Source of the DNA: Tillandsia leiboldiana
Lineage: Eukaryota; Streptophyta; Magnoliopsida; Poales; Bromeliaceae
Length of the DNA: 64,000 nt
NCBI GenBank assembly: GCA_029204045.2
Contig: CM055077.1
Span: 8,075,221-8,139,220, forward strand
Direction of reading: 5' to 3'
The notes under the pieces were generated by a model. The model was not told the origin of the DNA. It did not search any database and was given only the letters and a program-made list of their open reading frames with translations. Of this stretch, positions 33,798-44,822 are shown in pieces (positions within the stretch are counted from its first letter, which is position 1; each line of letters begins with the position of its first letter). The translations under genes were made by a program, and so were the position numbers.

Positions 33798-35069
33798 TGT
33801 TACGGCATTTTGTGTTGGCACATTTCGTGAGTTTGAGTCGGAGTCTTAAAGGGAACAAATTGTCAAATCGGCTTTCGAAGACTCATTGAAGATTCAACAT
33901 GAGCTCAAGATAACACTCAGGTATGGTTAATTAAACCATGGTGATTTAAGTTCATTTATAACCATTGGAATCAGGAACTTAGTGAAAACCGGTTTAGACT
34001 TGGTTTTAGGAACTTGGATTTAACTTACAATCTATTTTAAGTTTGGTTTCCGGTACTTGGTTTGATTTGGATAAAGCTTATCTTGGAAAAATCAGTTTTT
34101 ACATTACGTACCGGAACCACACTTGAAGTTCCTCTAACCCGACACAGAATTTTCTGTAAATTGCACTGTGTACCGGAACACGGACTCGCGTACCGGAACA
34201 CAATAGAAAAATCTGTGGTTTGCACCATTGCGTACCGGAACGTGATATTTGGTACCGGTACACAATGCCCCTTCGGGATAAATTTCCTAAACCGACTTTT
34301 ATCTTTTTCCAAGGGCTATAAATAGATACTTAGGGTTTCTAAACGAGGGTGACCAATACGAATCAATTCAGAAACACTCGTGAGCAACCCTAGAGGCTGG
34401 TTTTTACCGTTCTTCTCTTTCGCCTCTATTAGGTCAATTCGACGGTTCTTCCATGATCTATCTTTCGTCGAATTGATCTAGTCTTTGCTTAGAGATTTCT
34501 TCTACGGTTCCTTCATGATAATCTAAGCAAAGGATCACCATCGAAGCCTATATTCTATATCGGCTATTTGCGTCGTGGATTCGGCGTGACATCGTGGATT
34601 CGATGTGTTGAAGGCGTTTCGTGGATTCGAAACGTGTGCTCGTGGATTCGAGTGGCGTTCGTGGATTCGAACGTGTGCAGTGGACGTGCAATCGGTGGAG
34701 CGCGAGGTCCGAAGAAATTGAAGGAGGGGTTGACACCTTGTTATTCTTCTTTTCTTAAAGGATTGTTATTGCGTGGACATCCAACCGTTCAGCGCAAGGT
34801 CCGAAGAAGCTGAAGGAGGGGTTGAGTCCGTGGAGTCGGTAATCACCTTGTTATTCTTCTATTCTTAGTGGATTGTTATTGCGTGTTGGTCCCGTGGTTT
34901 TTCTCCTGTATTGGAGTTTCCACGTAAATCTCGGTGTGCTGTTTTTATTTTCCGCATTGGTTTTTATTTTGCACTGAGATTGAGTTTTTAAGTATTACAC
35001 CTATTCACCCCCCCTCTAGTTGTTTGATAGTACCTATTTAGATCCTTGTGGATCCTATAAAAACCTACA
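33798..35069 (+). repeat. 3' LTR of the Sirevirus-like element
   Basis: TGTTACGG...CCTACA, followed by TGGGA (35070-35074). It includes the same TATA box (near 34316) and GTGGATTCG palindrome block (34575-34680). Confidence 0.93.
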
Positions 35070-36264
35070 TGGGAGGCCGCCGCCACTGTCATCATAGACG
35101 GGAGGCCGCCGCCGCCAACCGAGCGGAGCACCACCGCACGGGACACGGCTGCACGGGGCACCGCAGCGCGGGGTGCACACATGCTGGGCGCCGCCCTCAT
35201 GGGGCGCGACCCGTGCGGGGCGCCGCCCGCAAGAGGGCGCAGCCGGGCGGGGTGCTGCCGCACAGGGCACCACGTGCGGGAAGCCGCCCGTGCGGGGCTC
35301 TTGCCGTGCGACCCGGCCGCCGCGCCGTGGGTTTGCACGCCGCCGCCACACCGACGCCGCTCCGTATCTTTGCGAAAAAGCCCGGCTTCTTCCGTCAAGT
35401 CGCTTTGCTCATCGTTTTCATCGTCGGAGCCCTGGTTTGACCCCTGATTTACGAATTTCAACCCGACGGTGTTTTAATGATGGTTTTTAGTGTAGCTTTT
35501 TTGGTCCGGTCAAGGTTGAGGAAGTGTGAAGGGTTTTTGAGCCTCGTTTTCTTCACCGTTTGAGGTAGGTTACCGAATCAAGGTGGGGGACGTTGTTGGA
35601 CAGTAGTGTTCAACCATTCTCTCCCTTTTACTGTTTCTTTTGGCATGATTATATTAATTTGTAAGGACAATTGTGATGCATAATGCGGCAAATCGGTACA
35701 TACAAAAAGACAAGGATGGACGCTCGACTTTATCGGGTACAGCTACTCGATTTAGTTCACGATTATAGGATCGTGAGGCTCATGGCGCAGTCACCTGCAC
35801 CTACGGTTTGGCCACCGCAAGGGTGTACTTTTCCGGAAAAGTGGTCTAAGGACCCGTGATCTCTACGTGGTTTCTTCGTAGGGGCCCTCTATGGTATAAC
35901 GGCGGGGGTTTGATGGGCACCAACGTATTGAGCAAGTTTGATGTTTCCTTAGGTCTATAGACCGCCGATGCGATATGGATGGTTCGGATGTTTCGGTTTA
36001 CGGCTTGATGTCCTGTTTATTTTATTGTACCTATCCCTTGCATATGATTATCGTTGTATTGGTACTTTCTTTCCTATATTTTAGCCACTGACTCCCACCA
36101 TGTGACAAGTTCGGGCGGGGATGGAGGAGAGGCTTCGACGCGGGAGTGACTTGGGTCTTTTTCGTCATCCCTTATCTCTGACATTTTTATTCCTCTCTGT
36201 TCGATCATTACATTCAGTTGATACTTTTGCACGAGATATGAACATTTGGTAATGTGAACCTTTA

Positions 36265-37660
36265 GGCCCCGTTTGGTTCGGGTATGAATTTAAAAGGTAT
36301 AAATTTTTTTATACCTGGAATAGTTTGCTATTCCGGGATAATCAAGTATAAAAGTTAAATTGCGTTTGGTTCAAAAGTTGGTATTCTCTGGAATAAAAAA
36401 ATTTATGTTTGGTTAAAATTATGGGATAGTGGAGAATAGTAGAAAAAGATGATATATTTTTTACCAAAATACCAATTTTACTCTTACCTTATATATATAT
36501 AAATTAATTTTAATTATTATAAATTAATTAAAATGACAATTTAATTGTTAGTAAACTATATCTTACCTAAATAAAATAATTTTTTATATTTTATAGTATA
36601 TTTTAGTAAATAATAATTAGTAAATAAAATTAGTAAACATAATTAGTAAAAAAAATATAAACTAATTTTTTATATTTTATAGCATATTTTATTAAATAAA
36701 ATTAGTAAACATAATTAGTAAATAGTATATTTTAGTAAATATAGTCTCATAGGAGGGGATTTTTTAAAAATAACCCTCTGAAAATTGCAAATTTGCAAAA
36801 TAACCCTGGCAAAATTTTTTTTGCAAAACTAACCCTACTTTTGCCACCTCGGCGCCACGTAGGGCAGACGGAGTGAAGGCGCTGAAGCAGTCGGCGCCTT
36901 CACAAAAATCCTATGAAGGCGCTGAACGCCTCAGCGCCTTCATGCATACACAAGGCGTCGAGGACTTGGGCATTTTTCGCCGCGAAAAATGATTAAGTGT
37001 AGAAGCGCTGAGCCAGTCAGCGTCTTTAGTGTAAAACACTAAAGACGCTGAGCGGATCAGCGCCTTTAGTGTAAAGGCGCTGATCGGATCAGCGTGTTTA
37101 GTGTAAAACACTAAAGGCGCTGACCCGCTCAGCGCCTTTAGTGTTTTACACTAAAGACGCTGACTGGCTCAGCGCTTCTACACTTAGTCATTTTTCGCGG
37201 CGAAAATGCCCAAGTCCTCGACGCCTTGTGTATGCATGAAGGCGCTGAACCGTTCAGCGCTTTCACAGGATTTTTGTGAAGGCGCCGACCGCTTCAGCGC
37301 CTTCACGTTGTCTGCCCGACGTGGCGCCGACGTGGCAAAAGGAGGGTTAGTTTTACAAATTTTTTTTACACATGGTCATTTTGTAAATTTCCAAGTTTGA
37401 GAGGGTTATTTTTAAAAAATCCCCTCATAGGAAGCTAAGATAAAGCAAAAAATTAAAAAAAATTTCATTCATTGCCCTTTGGTATAAACCTTATTCCAGA
37501 GGGAGGTGGAATAGAAATTAACGGGTTATTCTGGAATAACCCGTTAAGCTGGGAATATTTTAAACTTTTATGCCTATGCTTTTTTCCCTCTTGTTTGGCA
37601 AGAATTGGGGGATAAATCTCTATGTTTTTTTCCCCCTTTATCCCCCAACCAAACAGGACC
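36265..37660 (+). mobile_element. TIR element (GGCCCCGTTTGG type), split by a palindromic element
   Basis: Ends GGCCCCGTTTGGTTCGG and CCAACCAAACAGGACC are near-inverse. Inner TATTCCGGGATAA and TTATTCTGGAATAACC blocks also pair. The own sequence is about 36265-36752 plus 37431-37660. Immediate flanks are TTA and TAA, so no exact duplication is shown. It is related to 10772-11186. Confidence 0.6.
36753..37426. mobile_element. Giant palindromic (foldback) element of repeated hairpins
   Basis: Two arms of about 335 bp face each other around about 37090. The ends are GAGGGGATTTTTTAAAAATA and its reverse complement, flanked by ATAG (36749-36752, 37427-37430). If the end bases are shared, the duplicate may extend to CTCATAG. 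The arms hold at least nine small hairpins of the form GGCGCTGA-5 nt-TCAGCGCC with changes in loop and stem, separated by TTTAGTGTAAAACACTAAA-like palindromes. It is non-coding; all open frames are by-products. Confidence 0.85.
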
Positions 37661-38250
37661 TAAGTTTTATCAAATAGTTTGACGGATGTCTCTCCGCAAT
37701 CTAAATTGTTAATTACACAATTGTTTTAATTTATATCTTGTATACAATCTTCTAAAGCCACAAAACACTGAGATTTTTTTTTTTTTTTTCATTCTATCAT
37801 ATGAAAGGAAAAATAAAAAATATACGGTAGGTTTACTTTATTCTTCATTCCTTCTACTTAATTATTAAAATTAAAACCAAAAATATTTTTTTTATATTTT
37901 AAAATTTTATAAAATTATATATAAGATATGCGATTAATTATTTTGATTGAAAAGATGAATGTATTGAACTATTTGATAAATTTTAAAAGCCCTAATTATC
38001 AAAATTAAAAGTTCAAACCTCACTTTATAAAAATGCTAAAGTTTGTATGGTCTTCATATGCCATATTTTTTTAAGACTATACAATTTACAAATTGTATTC
38101 TTTTTTTACTTCATGCATGCACAAAAAGCAAAGAAATTTTTTAAGTTTTGATTTATGATAAGTTCAAAAACACTGTCTTCGATCATACTAACATCCAATT
38201 TGAGGAAGTCTCGAAAGCATCGATCAAGAATTGCAAGCACCAATATTTTC
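37661..38250. other. AT-rich intergenic stretch
   Basis: No gene is visible. It includes a T run near 37775-37790 and probably the 3' UTR and polyadenylation region of the RING-H2 locus on its right side. Confidence 0.45.
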
Positions 38251-38272
38251 TTGATATATATCCAAGAAGAAA

Positions 38273-38912
38273 TCATGTCTCTTGAGAGAAGACGCTGAAA
38301 GTATCATCATCAATATAGTCTTCGGTGCTAAAACGATCGTCTTTTTCATTATATGAGTTGTCGAAGATAAGTGAGTTGACGGTCGTAAAACTGTCGTCGG
38401 TATCGTAATACTCATAATCATCGATGTCATCCAAAGTCTGTTGACGATTGATCACGCAGTCTCGACACGGCAGGCAGGTGCTCTGCAACTTGACGAGAAG
38501 CCATTGATCGATGCAGTCCCTATGGAAAGCGTGCTTGCACCGCGGCAACACGCTCACCTGATCCTGTCCGGCCGCTGCCAACCCCTCCAGGCATAGGGTA
38601 GTCTTCTCCGTCAATGGCGATTGAGATCTCACCAAGAAGTTGGCCTTGAGATACAAAAAAGATAGTCATGGGCATGAGATTGGCAACGGATGAGGGCTCG
38701 TTTTGTGAGTGCTGGCGTCGGCAGCAGTAGCAGCTGCCGACGACCAAGACGAGAAAGAAAAGTACGAGGCCAAAAACAATGCAGGCAAAGAACGTCACGA
38801 TGGCTTCGGTGATGTCATAACGTACATGATCGGTGGTATAATCTGGAACGACATGTACTCGTTCTTGTAGGTCGAAGGAGAAGGTCGATATAGTTTCAAG
38901 AGGCCGAACCAT
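38273..38912 (-). pseudogene. RING-H2 (ATL-type) ubiquitin ligase gene with a frameshift
   Basis: The first frame opens at ATG 38912 and carries a membrane segment (AIVTFFACIVFGLVLFFLV, about residues 37-58) followed by Cys and basic residues, the usual ATL start. The second frame, ending at 38273, holds the RING-H2 core: CLEGL, then PRCKHAFHRDCIDQWL and CLPC, then an acidic Asp/Tyr-rich tail. The frames differ by one base, with the shift near 38590-38594, right before the second zinc-ligand Cys. In the first frame the expected first ligand position reads Tyr (38598-38600). A break and a lost zinc ligand together argue for a pseudogene, although a sequencing error could explain the shift alone. 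ATL proteins are usually intronless membrane E3 ligases, and I see no splice sites that would join the frames. A TATA-like GTATATAGG lies near 39108-39116. Confidence 0.75.
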
Positions 38913-39426
38913 GGAAGCTTAATTTCGACTCCGACGACCAAGCAGGAAGAAAGAGATTTAAAATATCAAAGATGGTATCAACTGCAGGGGACAAGGGGTT
39001 TAAATTATCAAAGAGGTTTAAAATATCAAAGATGGTATAAAATATCAATGATGGTAGCAGCTGCAGTAAGAGAAAACTGGTGGAGAATGATAGAGCAATG
39101 ATTCGTTACCTATATACCAGATAAAAAAAATACTACTCTCACAAATCACAAGAATATATATAGGAATATTTATACAAGTAATAAAATTCGAGTAGAATAT
39201 GGTGTGTACGTAGTAAAAATCCAACTAGAAATTTTTGGTTCAATTAGAATCCGAGTAGAATAGTTTAAGCTAGGGTCTCCTTGCATATAATATTAATCGT
39301 TAATTAAAATTCCTTTTCGATATATCATTAACTATGTTTTTATTTGTAATTTTTTTAATTTTTTTTGAGTTAAGAGAAGATAATGAGCTACTCTTGTATT
39401 AGAGATTTAATTATAACAATTAAAAG

Positions 39427-39485
39427 TTTTGTTGTGTGTTTAAAAAAGTGGTCCTACAAAGCTAAAATTCAGAAGATCTATAGTT
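39427..39485 (+). repeat. Direct repeat shared with 57011-57070
   Basis: GTTTTGTTGTGTGTTTAAAA...ACAAAGCTAAAATTCAGAAG occurs here and, slightly changed, at 57011-57070. The origin is unknown. The two copies bracket the mosaic of gene fragments and solo LTRs. Confidence 0.7.
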
Positions 39486-39492
39486 CAGAGAA

Positions 39493-39660
39493 CACTACAA
39501 CAAAATAGACTTTTGGTGGCAATTATAAGATGGTCGCTATTAAATAATATCTAATTATATTTTAACGATAATTATTTTAATTTTATTTTTTTTACCGATT
39601 AATAATTTTACGTTAAATATGTCTGCATTTGACTATCATTTGAAAATTGATCTTGGGCAA
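39493..39660 (+). mobile_element. CACTA-type terminus and subterminal region
   Basis: CACTACAACAAAA at 39493 matches the terminal motif of plant CACTA (En/Spm) transposons. The following TTTTGGTGGCAATT...GCTATTAAATAATATCTAAT stretch recurs at 41824-41990. I found no exact matching right end in the window. Confidence 0.5.
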
Positions 39661-39689
39661 AATAATAATAATAATAATAATAATAATAA
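39660..39689. repeat. (AAT)n microsatellite
   Basis: About ten AAT units. Confidence 0.9.
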
Positions 39690-39690
39690 G

Positions 39691-39850
39691 GGTATATATA
39701 AGTATACACTCCTTTAGGGGTGTATATCTTACACCCCGGTGGGGTGAATTCCACTCGTCCCTCGATGTGACGAATGAAATAATATCCATCCCAGGATGGG
39801 GTGGGGTGTAGGATGTACACCCCTAAAAGGGTGTACACCTAGCATCCCTC
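39691..39850 (+). mobile_element. Diverged copy of the GAGCAAYGCTAC MITE family
   Basis: A palindromic block from GTATACACTCCTTTAGGGG to CCCCTAAAAGGGTGTACAC, followed by CTAGCATCC. The inner GTATATCTTACACCCC and GGGGTGTAGGATGTACACC arms match the 9774 copy. The left terminal bases are lost. Confidence 0.65.
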
Positions 39851-40010
39851 ATTTAAAATTTAAAATTTAAAATTTAAAATTAAAATTAAAATTTTAAAAT
39901 TTTAAATTTTAAATTTTAAATTATATATTTTAATTTTTAAATTATAATTTTAAAATTTTTAAAATTTAAAATTTAAAATTTAAAATTTATTTTTTAAAAT
40001 TTTAATCTGG
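39851..40010. repeat. AATTTAAAAT low-complexity palindrome array
   Basis: Many TTTAAAAT/ATTTTAAA units, self-complementary at all scales. A similar array lies at 42050-42250, and both precede a CCACAAACCAAACCC block and a CT-rich leader. Confidence 0.85.
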
Positions 40011-40194
40011 CCACAAACCAAACCCTCTACAACATAGACTCTCCACTGCGTGAACCTCACATCCCCCGACCACCCCCAACCCTATCCGAGCTCGAGCTCT
40101 CCCTCTCTCCTTTACCTCTACTCATCCCCCTCTCCCCCCTCTCCCCTCCCCCCACCTCCTCCTCCTCCTCCTCCGATCTAGGGTTAGTGTTCCG

Positions 40195-40309
40195 CGCTCC
40201 GGCTCCGGCTCCGCCGCCGCGGCCGCTCCCTTGCGCTGCTCGTCGTCGCCGGTGCCCAACCCCGACGAGCAGGGGCCGCCGCAGGAGGCCGTGCTCAAGG
40301 CCATTTCGG
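40195..40309 (+). pseudogene. Possible first-exon fragment of a plastid DUF493 protein
   Basis: In the frame through PNPDEQGPPQEAVLKAIS the sequence ends at a good donor (GTGAGA at 40310). The Ser/Ala-rich part before it would suit a transit peptide. The string resembles the start of the conserved region of plant DUF493-family proteins as I remember it. No ATG lies in frame upstream and no later exons are seen, so if the match is right this is a captured piece. It follows a CT-rich leader, 40080-40180. Confidence 0.4.
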
Positions 40310-41823
40310 GTGAGATCTCGATCGTATCCTCTTGATTCGTCTCGATTGCATGTTTGGTCACTTTTGAGTTGGATTGAAGTAAATGAGATCTCATGAGAAG
40401 TACTCAAACGACAAAATAAAAGGAAGAGGATACTTGTATTTAAAGCAACTGTAGTAGCTATCTCTAGGAAAGAACTATAGCACATTATTTTTTTCCGTTG
40501 ATAGTGCTAGATATGCTCTAGCATCTGTTGACATATAAGAGTCTACTTTTCCTTTGGAACCAATGCCATACCTGGGCTAGCTTTGCACTCTTTAATTGTT
40601 CTTTCATTAATCTACTGTAAAGGATTAAAGAGCTCCTAATCAGTGATGTACGTCGTCTGGCTTAAAGAATTCATCGATTCATTAATCTCCACGAACAATT
40701 CTAAGCGGCCCAAAACTACATTAATTTCCTTCTATTTTAGCAAGTTTGAGCTGTTGTTGATCTTGTGGTAGAGTAGTTATATTAATATGGTCCCAACGGA
40801 TACAAATAGTATTTCATTAGTACATAGGAATTGACACCGACAAACACATCCTAAAATATTAAAGGGAGGGAGGATAATAAAAGAATACAATAAAAAAATC
40901 GAAAAACATTGGTGACTTCTCCTTTAATTTGATTTACTAGCCCCAAAACGACTGCAATAATTGGCTGTACTTGGAACAAGCTAGGTATACTATATCCAAA
41001 TTTTGGGATAAGTTTTTTTCACCAAGAAGGGGGTTACATTTGTGATTAAATCAATTTAACATGAAGCATGAATCAACTATATATATATCTAGTTCATCAA
41101 GGTTAATTGGATAGGTGCATAACATCTCTTTGTGTGCATGTCTCCTCCCGGGTTAAAGGATCCAAATGCTGCTCTTTTGATGCATTGAGCGTTTCACCTC
41201 TGCAAATGCTTTAAAGTTTTATCCTTTACTTTGATTCAAATGTGGAATATTGACCTGATAATCTGGTTGGAACAATGTGTAATTGTAAAAATTGTGCGTT
41301 GTTAATTATTAAAAGTATCACTACTAATCAGCAGATTTGGACGGAAACTTGTATCCTTTTATCATGTATGAAACATTTCTTACTTGACATTTTACTTTGT
41401 CTATTGCTCTAACGGAGTACTGAATCATTGAGGCATTGAACATAGTTTCAAAGCATGCTCTGCTTCTCTCTTTTGCGACATCTTTTTTTGCCCACACCTT
41501 CTCTCTCTCGAAAACAGCCTTTATTGGTTACACAGGATATAGTTCTACTTTTTCTTTCTCTTTTACACTTTTGAGCATTTAATTGAGTAATACTTAGAAA
41601 GGTCACCTGTGAAAGAAAGGTGAGGAGACCCTTATTTTATTGATTGACTTGGAGAAGCCCCATTGGTGAGCTACTACATTACTAGAACATGACATTGTGG
41701 TGATGCTATTGATATGTTACAATTTCACTCCCTAGAAAATTTGTTCCTCAAACACATACATGATTCTCTCTCTAAAACATCTTGCTTGCTCTCATTAAAA
41801 GGGTTGTTTCTACTGTTTGTTCT
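40310..41823. other. Non-coding stretch, perhaps intron-like
   Basis: I see no further exon, terminal repeat or RNA gene. It could be intron carried along with the exon-like fragment on its left. Confidence 0.4.
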
Positions 41824-42250
41824 TTTGGTGGCAATTTAATAGCGGCAATTATGAAATGGCCGCTATTAAATAATATCTAATTATATTTTAACGGCAATTA
41901 TTTTAAACTTATCTTTTTACCAACGAATAATTCTATGTTAAATATGTGGGTGTTTGGCTATCATTTGAAAAGTGGTTTTGGGCAAAAAAAAAAAAAAATT
42001 GGCTCAATAGAGCATTTAAAAAGTGATTTTGATTTTTAAAATCAAATTTTAAAAATCTCAAATTAAATATTTTAAAATTTTAAAATTTCAAATTTCAAAT
42101 TTCAAAATTTTAATTTTAATTTTAAATTTTAATATAAATTTAAAATTTAAAATTTAAAATTATATATTATAATTTTCAAATTATAATTTTTAAATTTTTA
42201 AAATTCAAATTTTAAATTTTTAAATTTTAAATTTTAAATTTTAAAATTTT
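41824..42250 (+). repeat. Second copy of the CACTA-subterminal and AT-palindrome module
   Basis: It starts CTTTTGGTGGCAATTT and runs through GGCCGCTATTAAATAATATC, TTAAATATGTGGGTGTTTGGC and the AATTTAAAAT array. It parallels 39508-40010 but lacks the CACTACAACAAAA end and the MITE. Confidence 0.75.
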
Positions 42251-42259
42251 AACCCTAAC

Positions 42260-42567
42260 CACAAACCAAACCCAACCCTCCCCTATGGGGACACCTCACA
42301 CGACCGCCTCTTTTCCGAGCTGGAGCTCAAGCTCTCCCCCTTATCTCCATCCTCCCCCTCTCCGAGCTCGAGCTCTCCCCCTCTCCTTCACTTCTATTCA
42401 CCTCTACTCGAGCTCTCCGCATTCTCTCCAGGCTCCGATCCCATTCCCAAATCGCTCTCTTTTCGCCCCCGACCTTCTCAGCCCTGCGTGGACGATCATC
42501 CTCGACACAACGATATGATCCGAGACCTCGGCGGTGCAACTTGTCGATTTGTTGCTCCGATCCATTG
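42260..42567 (+). promoter_or_regulatory. CT-rich leader and exon-like block
   Basis: CT-rich sequence with GAGCTCGAGCTCTCCCC repeats, similar to 40075-40150. It is followed by an open stretch ending at a donor-like CCATTG/GTAAGA (42567/42568). It looks like a captured 5' UTR and first exon; no protein family is recognised. Confidence 0.35.
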
Positions 42568-43320
42568 GTAAGAGCTTTCAATCTCAAATCCATAGTTTCG
42601 TCCTTGAATAGATTTTGTTTTTTTCCTAATCTCATTTGGTTTTGCTGTCAATTTGTAATTACGGTTCGTAGATTAGTCAAATTGTTGGTTTAGAGTAATG
42701 AATTGTAGGTGTTGGGATTTTAGAGAATTAGCATTGTGGGTGTTTGATGCTGCATTTGCTCAAATCCTACCTAATTATGAATTTTTTAGTTATTTTCTAG
42801 GGAATCAAATTGATGTGTTTAGTTTGATTAGATTGAGGTGTTTGTTAATGTTCAATTGATTGCGACGGAATATAGCCATTAATAAAACTATTGATATTTA
42901 TAGCTGATTTTTTTTGTTTTCCTCTTGTGTGGTTTGATTTGGTTTAGTAATTATAATAATCGTGTTGATTTGAAGAAGCTTCTAGTAGCATCTTGCTTTG
43001 GTGACAAAATTCTGATTTTTTTGGATTTTTGAAACTACAAGTTTTTTTTACCTAAAAAAGAGTGTGAAACGAGATAACTCGGTTGCAATTTGAGAGTACT
43101 TGCACAGAGAAATATGAATGAAGGAATGACTTTGTTTGGTTGGTAACCAGCAGGCTGCAGGAGGATATCTTAGATAATTATCATTATTCTAACATTTGTA
43201 GCAAATTAAAAATAAAAAAAGAAAAAAAGATACAAAACTAAGTGATAGTTGTTTGAGGATTATCCTGAGATAACCCAGAAACTACCAGTCCAACCAACCC
43301 CCAGAACTGTGGTATTCCTC
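42568..43320. other. Non-coding, intron-like stretch
   Basis: T-rich sequence without coding signal after the donor-like site at 42568. Confidence 0.4.
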
Positions 43321-43334
43321 ACTTTACATTCATC

Positions 43335-43382
43335 ATATACATATATATGTATATATACATATATATGTATATATACATATAC

Positions 43383-43455
<73 letters not shown>
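43335..43455. repeat. (TA)n / TATACA microsatellite
   Basis: Alternating ATATAC and TATATG units change into a pure TA run. Confidence 0.9.
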
Positions 43456-43456
<1 letters not shown>

Positions 43457-43457
43457 T

Positions 43458-43682
43458 GAGCTCCTATGCTTTTAAAAGCACCAAGTCATTGGCGCTTGTG
43501 GGTTTTTGGCCTCTGGATGAAGATTTGTAGGGTTAGGATAATAGTGGTCCCCTAGGACTTAATGGGTAGTTGGTGAAATAGTATGATTTAAGGGGTGAAA
43601 TTAGTCAAAGGGATAGATCTAACGGTTAAAAACTTACGAGCACCAATTGCTAGGTGTTTTTTAAAGCACCATAGTCGGACTC
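43458..43682. mobile_element. MITE inserted in TA-rich sequence
   Basis: A 225-bp element with imperfect ends GAGCTCCTATGCTTTTAAAA and the inverse TTTTTTAAAGCACCATAG...GGACTC. It is flanked by TA repeats on both sides. The inner AGCACCAAGTCATTGG and CCAATTGCTAGGTG blocks also pair. Non-coding. Confidence 0.65.
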
Positions 43683-44070
43683 TATATATATATCCCTCTA
43701 AACATTACAGTGACTCCTATAATAAAGAACCAAGCTAAAAATGATTTTTCAGGATTCGACCCCTAGAATTGTGCAATTCCTCATTATAGCGACTCCCATA
43801 ATAAAGAACCAAATTAAAAATTACTTTTCTTGAGACTGTCCTGAAACAGCATTATAACCACAGAATAAAAGAAAATGCTATCGCCACCAAATTGCTACCC
43901 AAATTAGTATCCATTTTCATTGCTGAACTGGAAAAAAAGGTTGAGTGGAACCTAAAAACTTAATCTATAAATATGATTATTAATGCAGTAGAAAATTGTA
44001 CAAAAGATGATGCTCTAAAAAGGGTGATAAGAATGAACTAAGAGTTTGTCAAAATGACAAGTAAACAAAC

Positions 44071-44172
44071 CTGCTCTTCCTTCTCATGAAATTCCTTGAG
44101 AAGTGCACGTTTCTTCAATTGAAAATGTAGATAGAACACTCGTGAAGCTTTCTTCAATAAACACCACTTAAA
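44071..44172 (-). pseudogene. Phospholipase D zeta exon fragment, inverted copy
   Basis: A 102-bp open block coding FKWCLLKKASRVFYLHF and a Lys/Glu-rich end EKEEQ, followed by donor GTTTGTTT. It matches the start of the PX-region exon of plant PLD zeta, a phosphatidylcholine-hydrolysing enzyme with PX and PH domains. The base pair before the exon reads CAA, so a clean AG acceptor is missing. It is the same exon as 44823-44924, same length, opposite strand, diverged at many codons. Confidence 0.75.
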
Positions 44173-44822
44173 TTGACAAAAGACAGAGAGGTTATTCCAG
44201 AGAGCACATGACCTCATACTGCCGGTGCATTTATACACTTATGTATACAAATATAACCCAATTGTATGTTCCAACAAATGACAGCAGAAAGAAGGGGAAG
44301 AAGAAAGAGATTTCAGAACAATCCGGCAAAAATTAGATAAACAAAAAATTTAGTAGTAAACTAAAGCAGTGGCTTTAAGTGAGCAGTGGCAATTATCGAC
44401 AGTTAAGGCTATTATATTGCCATCTAAGGTTATGCCACTTTAATTTAATTTAGTAGATATGTAAAAGTGTTCCAATTATATGAAGAGGAATCCATCATGT
44501 GCTCCCTCCTCAAAACTAATCCAAAGCAGTCAAAATTGAGTGGCCATCATTGCTAGGACGAACTAACAAGATATACTGTTCAACATAAGGAAGAATCTGT
44601 TTGTATATTTTTTTGCAGGATATCATATCATACTATGTTAAAACAGATCCTCAATGTTGCAGCTATACACTAATTAGGTCGTATCTTTCAATGACTGTTG
44701 AAGTGATCTTTAGATTTGTTAATTGTATAACTGAGATATGTTTTGGTGTATGTTTAATACATCCATACATATGTTGGTTAAGTTTTACTCCCTTATTGCT
44801 CTCGCAACTAGTTGTTCATCAG

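Larger units (their letters stand above)
26514..35069 (+). mobile_element. Young non-autonomous Sirevirus-like LTR element with gag and a second ORF, no pol
   Basis: An 8,556-bp element with LTRs of 1,273 and 1,272 bp (TGTTACGG...CCTACA), primer-binding site, gag (27821-29776), a second ORF (31536-32903), several purine tracts, and TSD TGGGA (26509-26513, 35070-35074). By eye the LTRs differ by three substitutions and one indel (about 99.7% identity). That implies roughly 0.1 million years at an assumed 1.3e-8 per site per year. Integrase, reverse transcriptase and RNase H are missing, so replication must use enzymes of a relative. Coiled-coil gag and multiple purine tracts point to Sireviruses. 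Confidence 0.93.
25740..36260 (+). mobile_element. Old long LTR (plus strand), split by the Sirevirus-like element
   Basis: The left part is about 25740-26513, with TATA (CTTATAAATAG) near 26049 and GC-rich GGGAGGCCGCC repeats. The right part is 35075 to about 36260, with GAGGTAGGTTACC, GGTTTGGCCACCG and CCACTGACTCCCAC. It parallels the minus-strand LTR at 12740-19290. Both halves read continuously across the TGGGA duplication of the inserted element. Outer boundaries are approximate. Non-coding. Confidence 0.6.

Noticed and set aside
35040..35490. Frames of 98-157 residues in GCCGCC-rich sequence
   Set aside because: Part of the old LTR split by the Sirevirus-like element; repeats, not coding.
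36911..37400. Short frames in the palindrome
   Set aside because: Mirror-image translation of the hairpin repeats.
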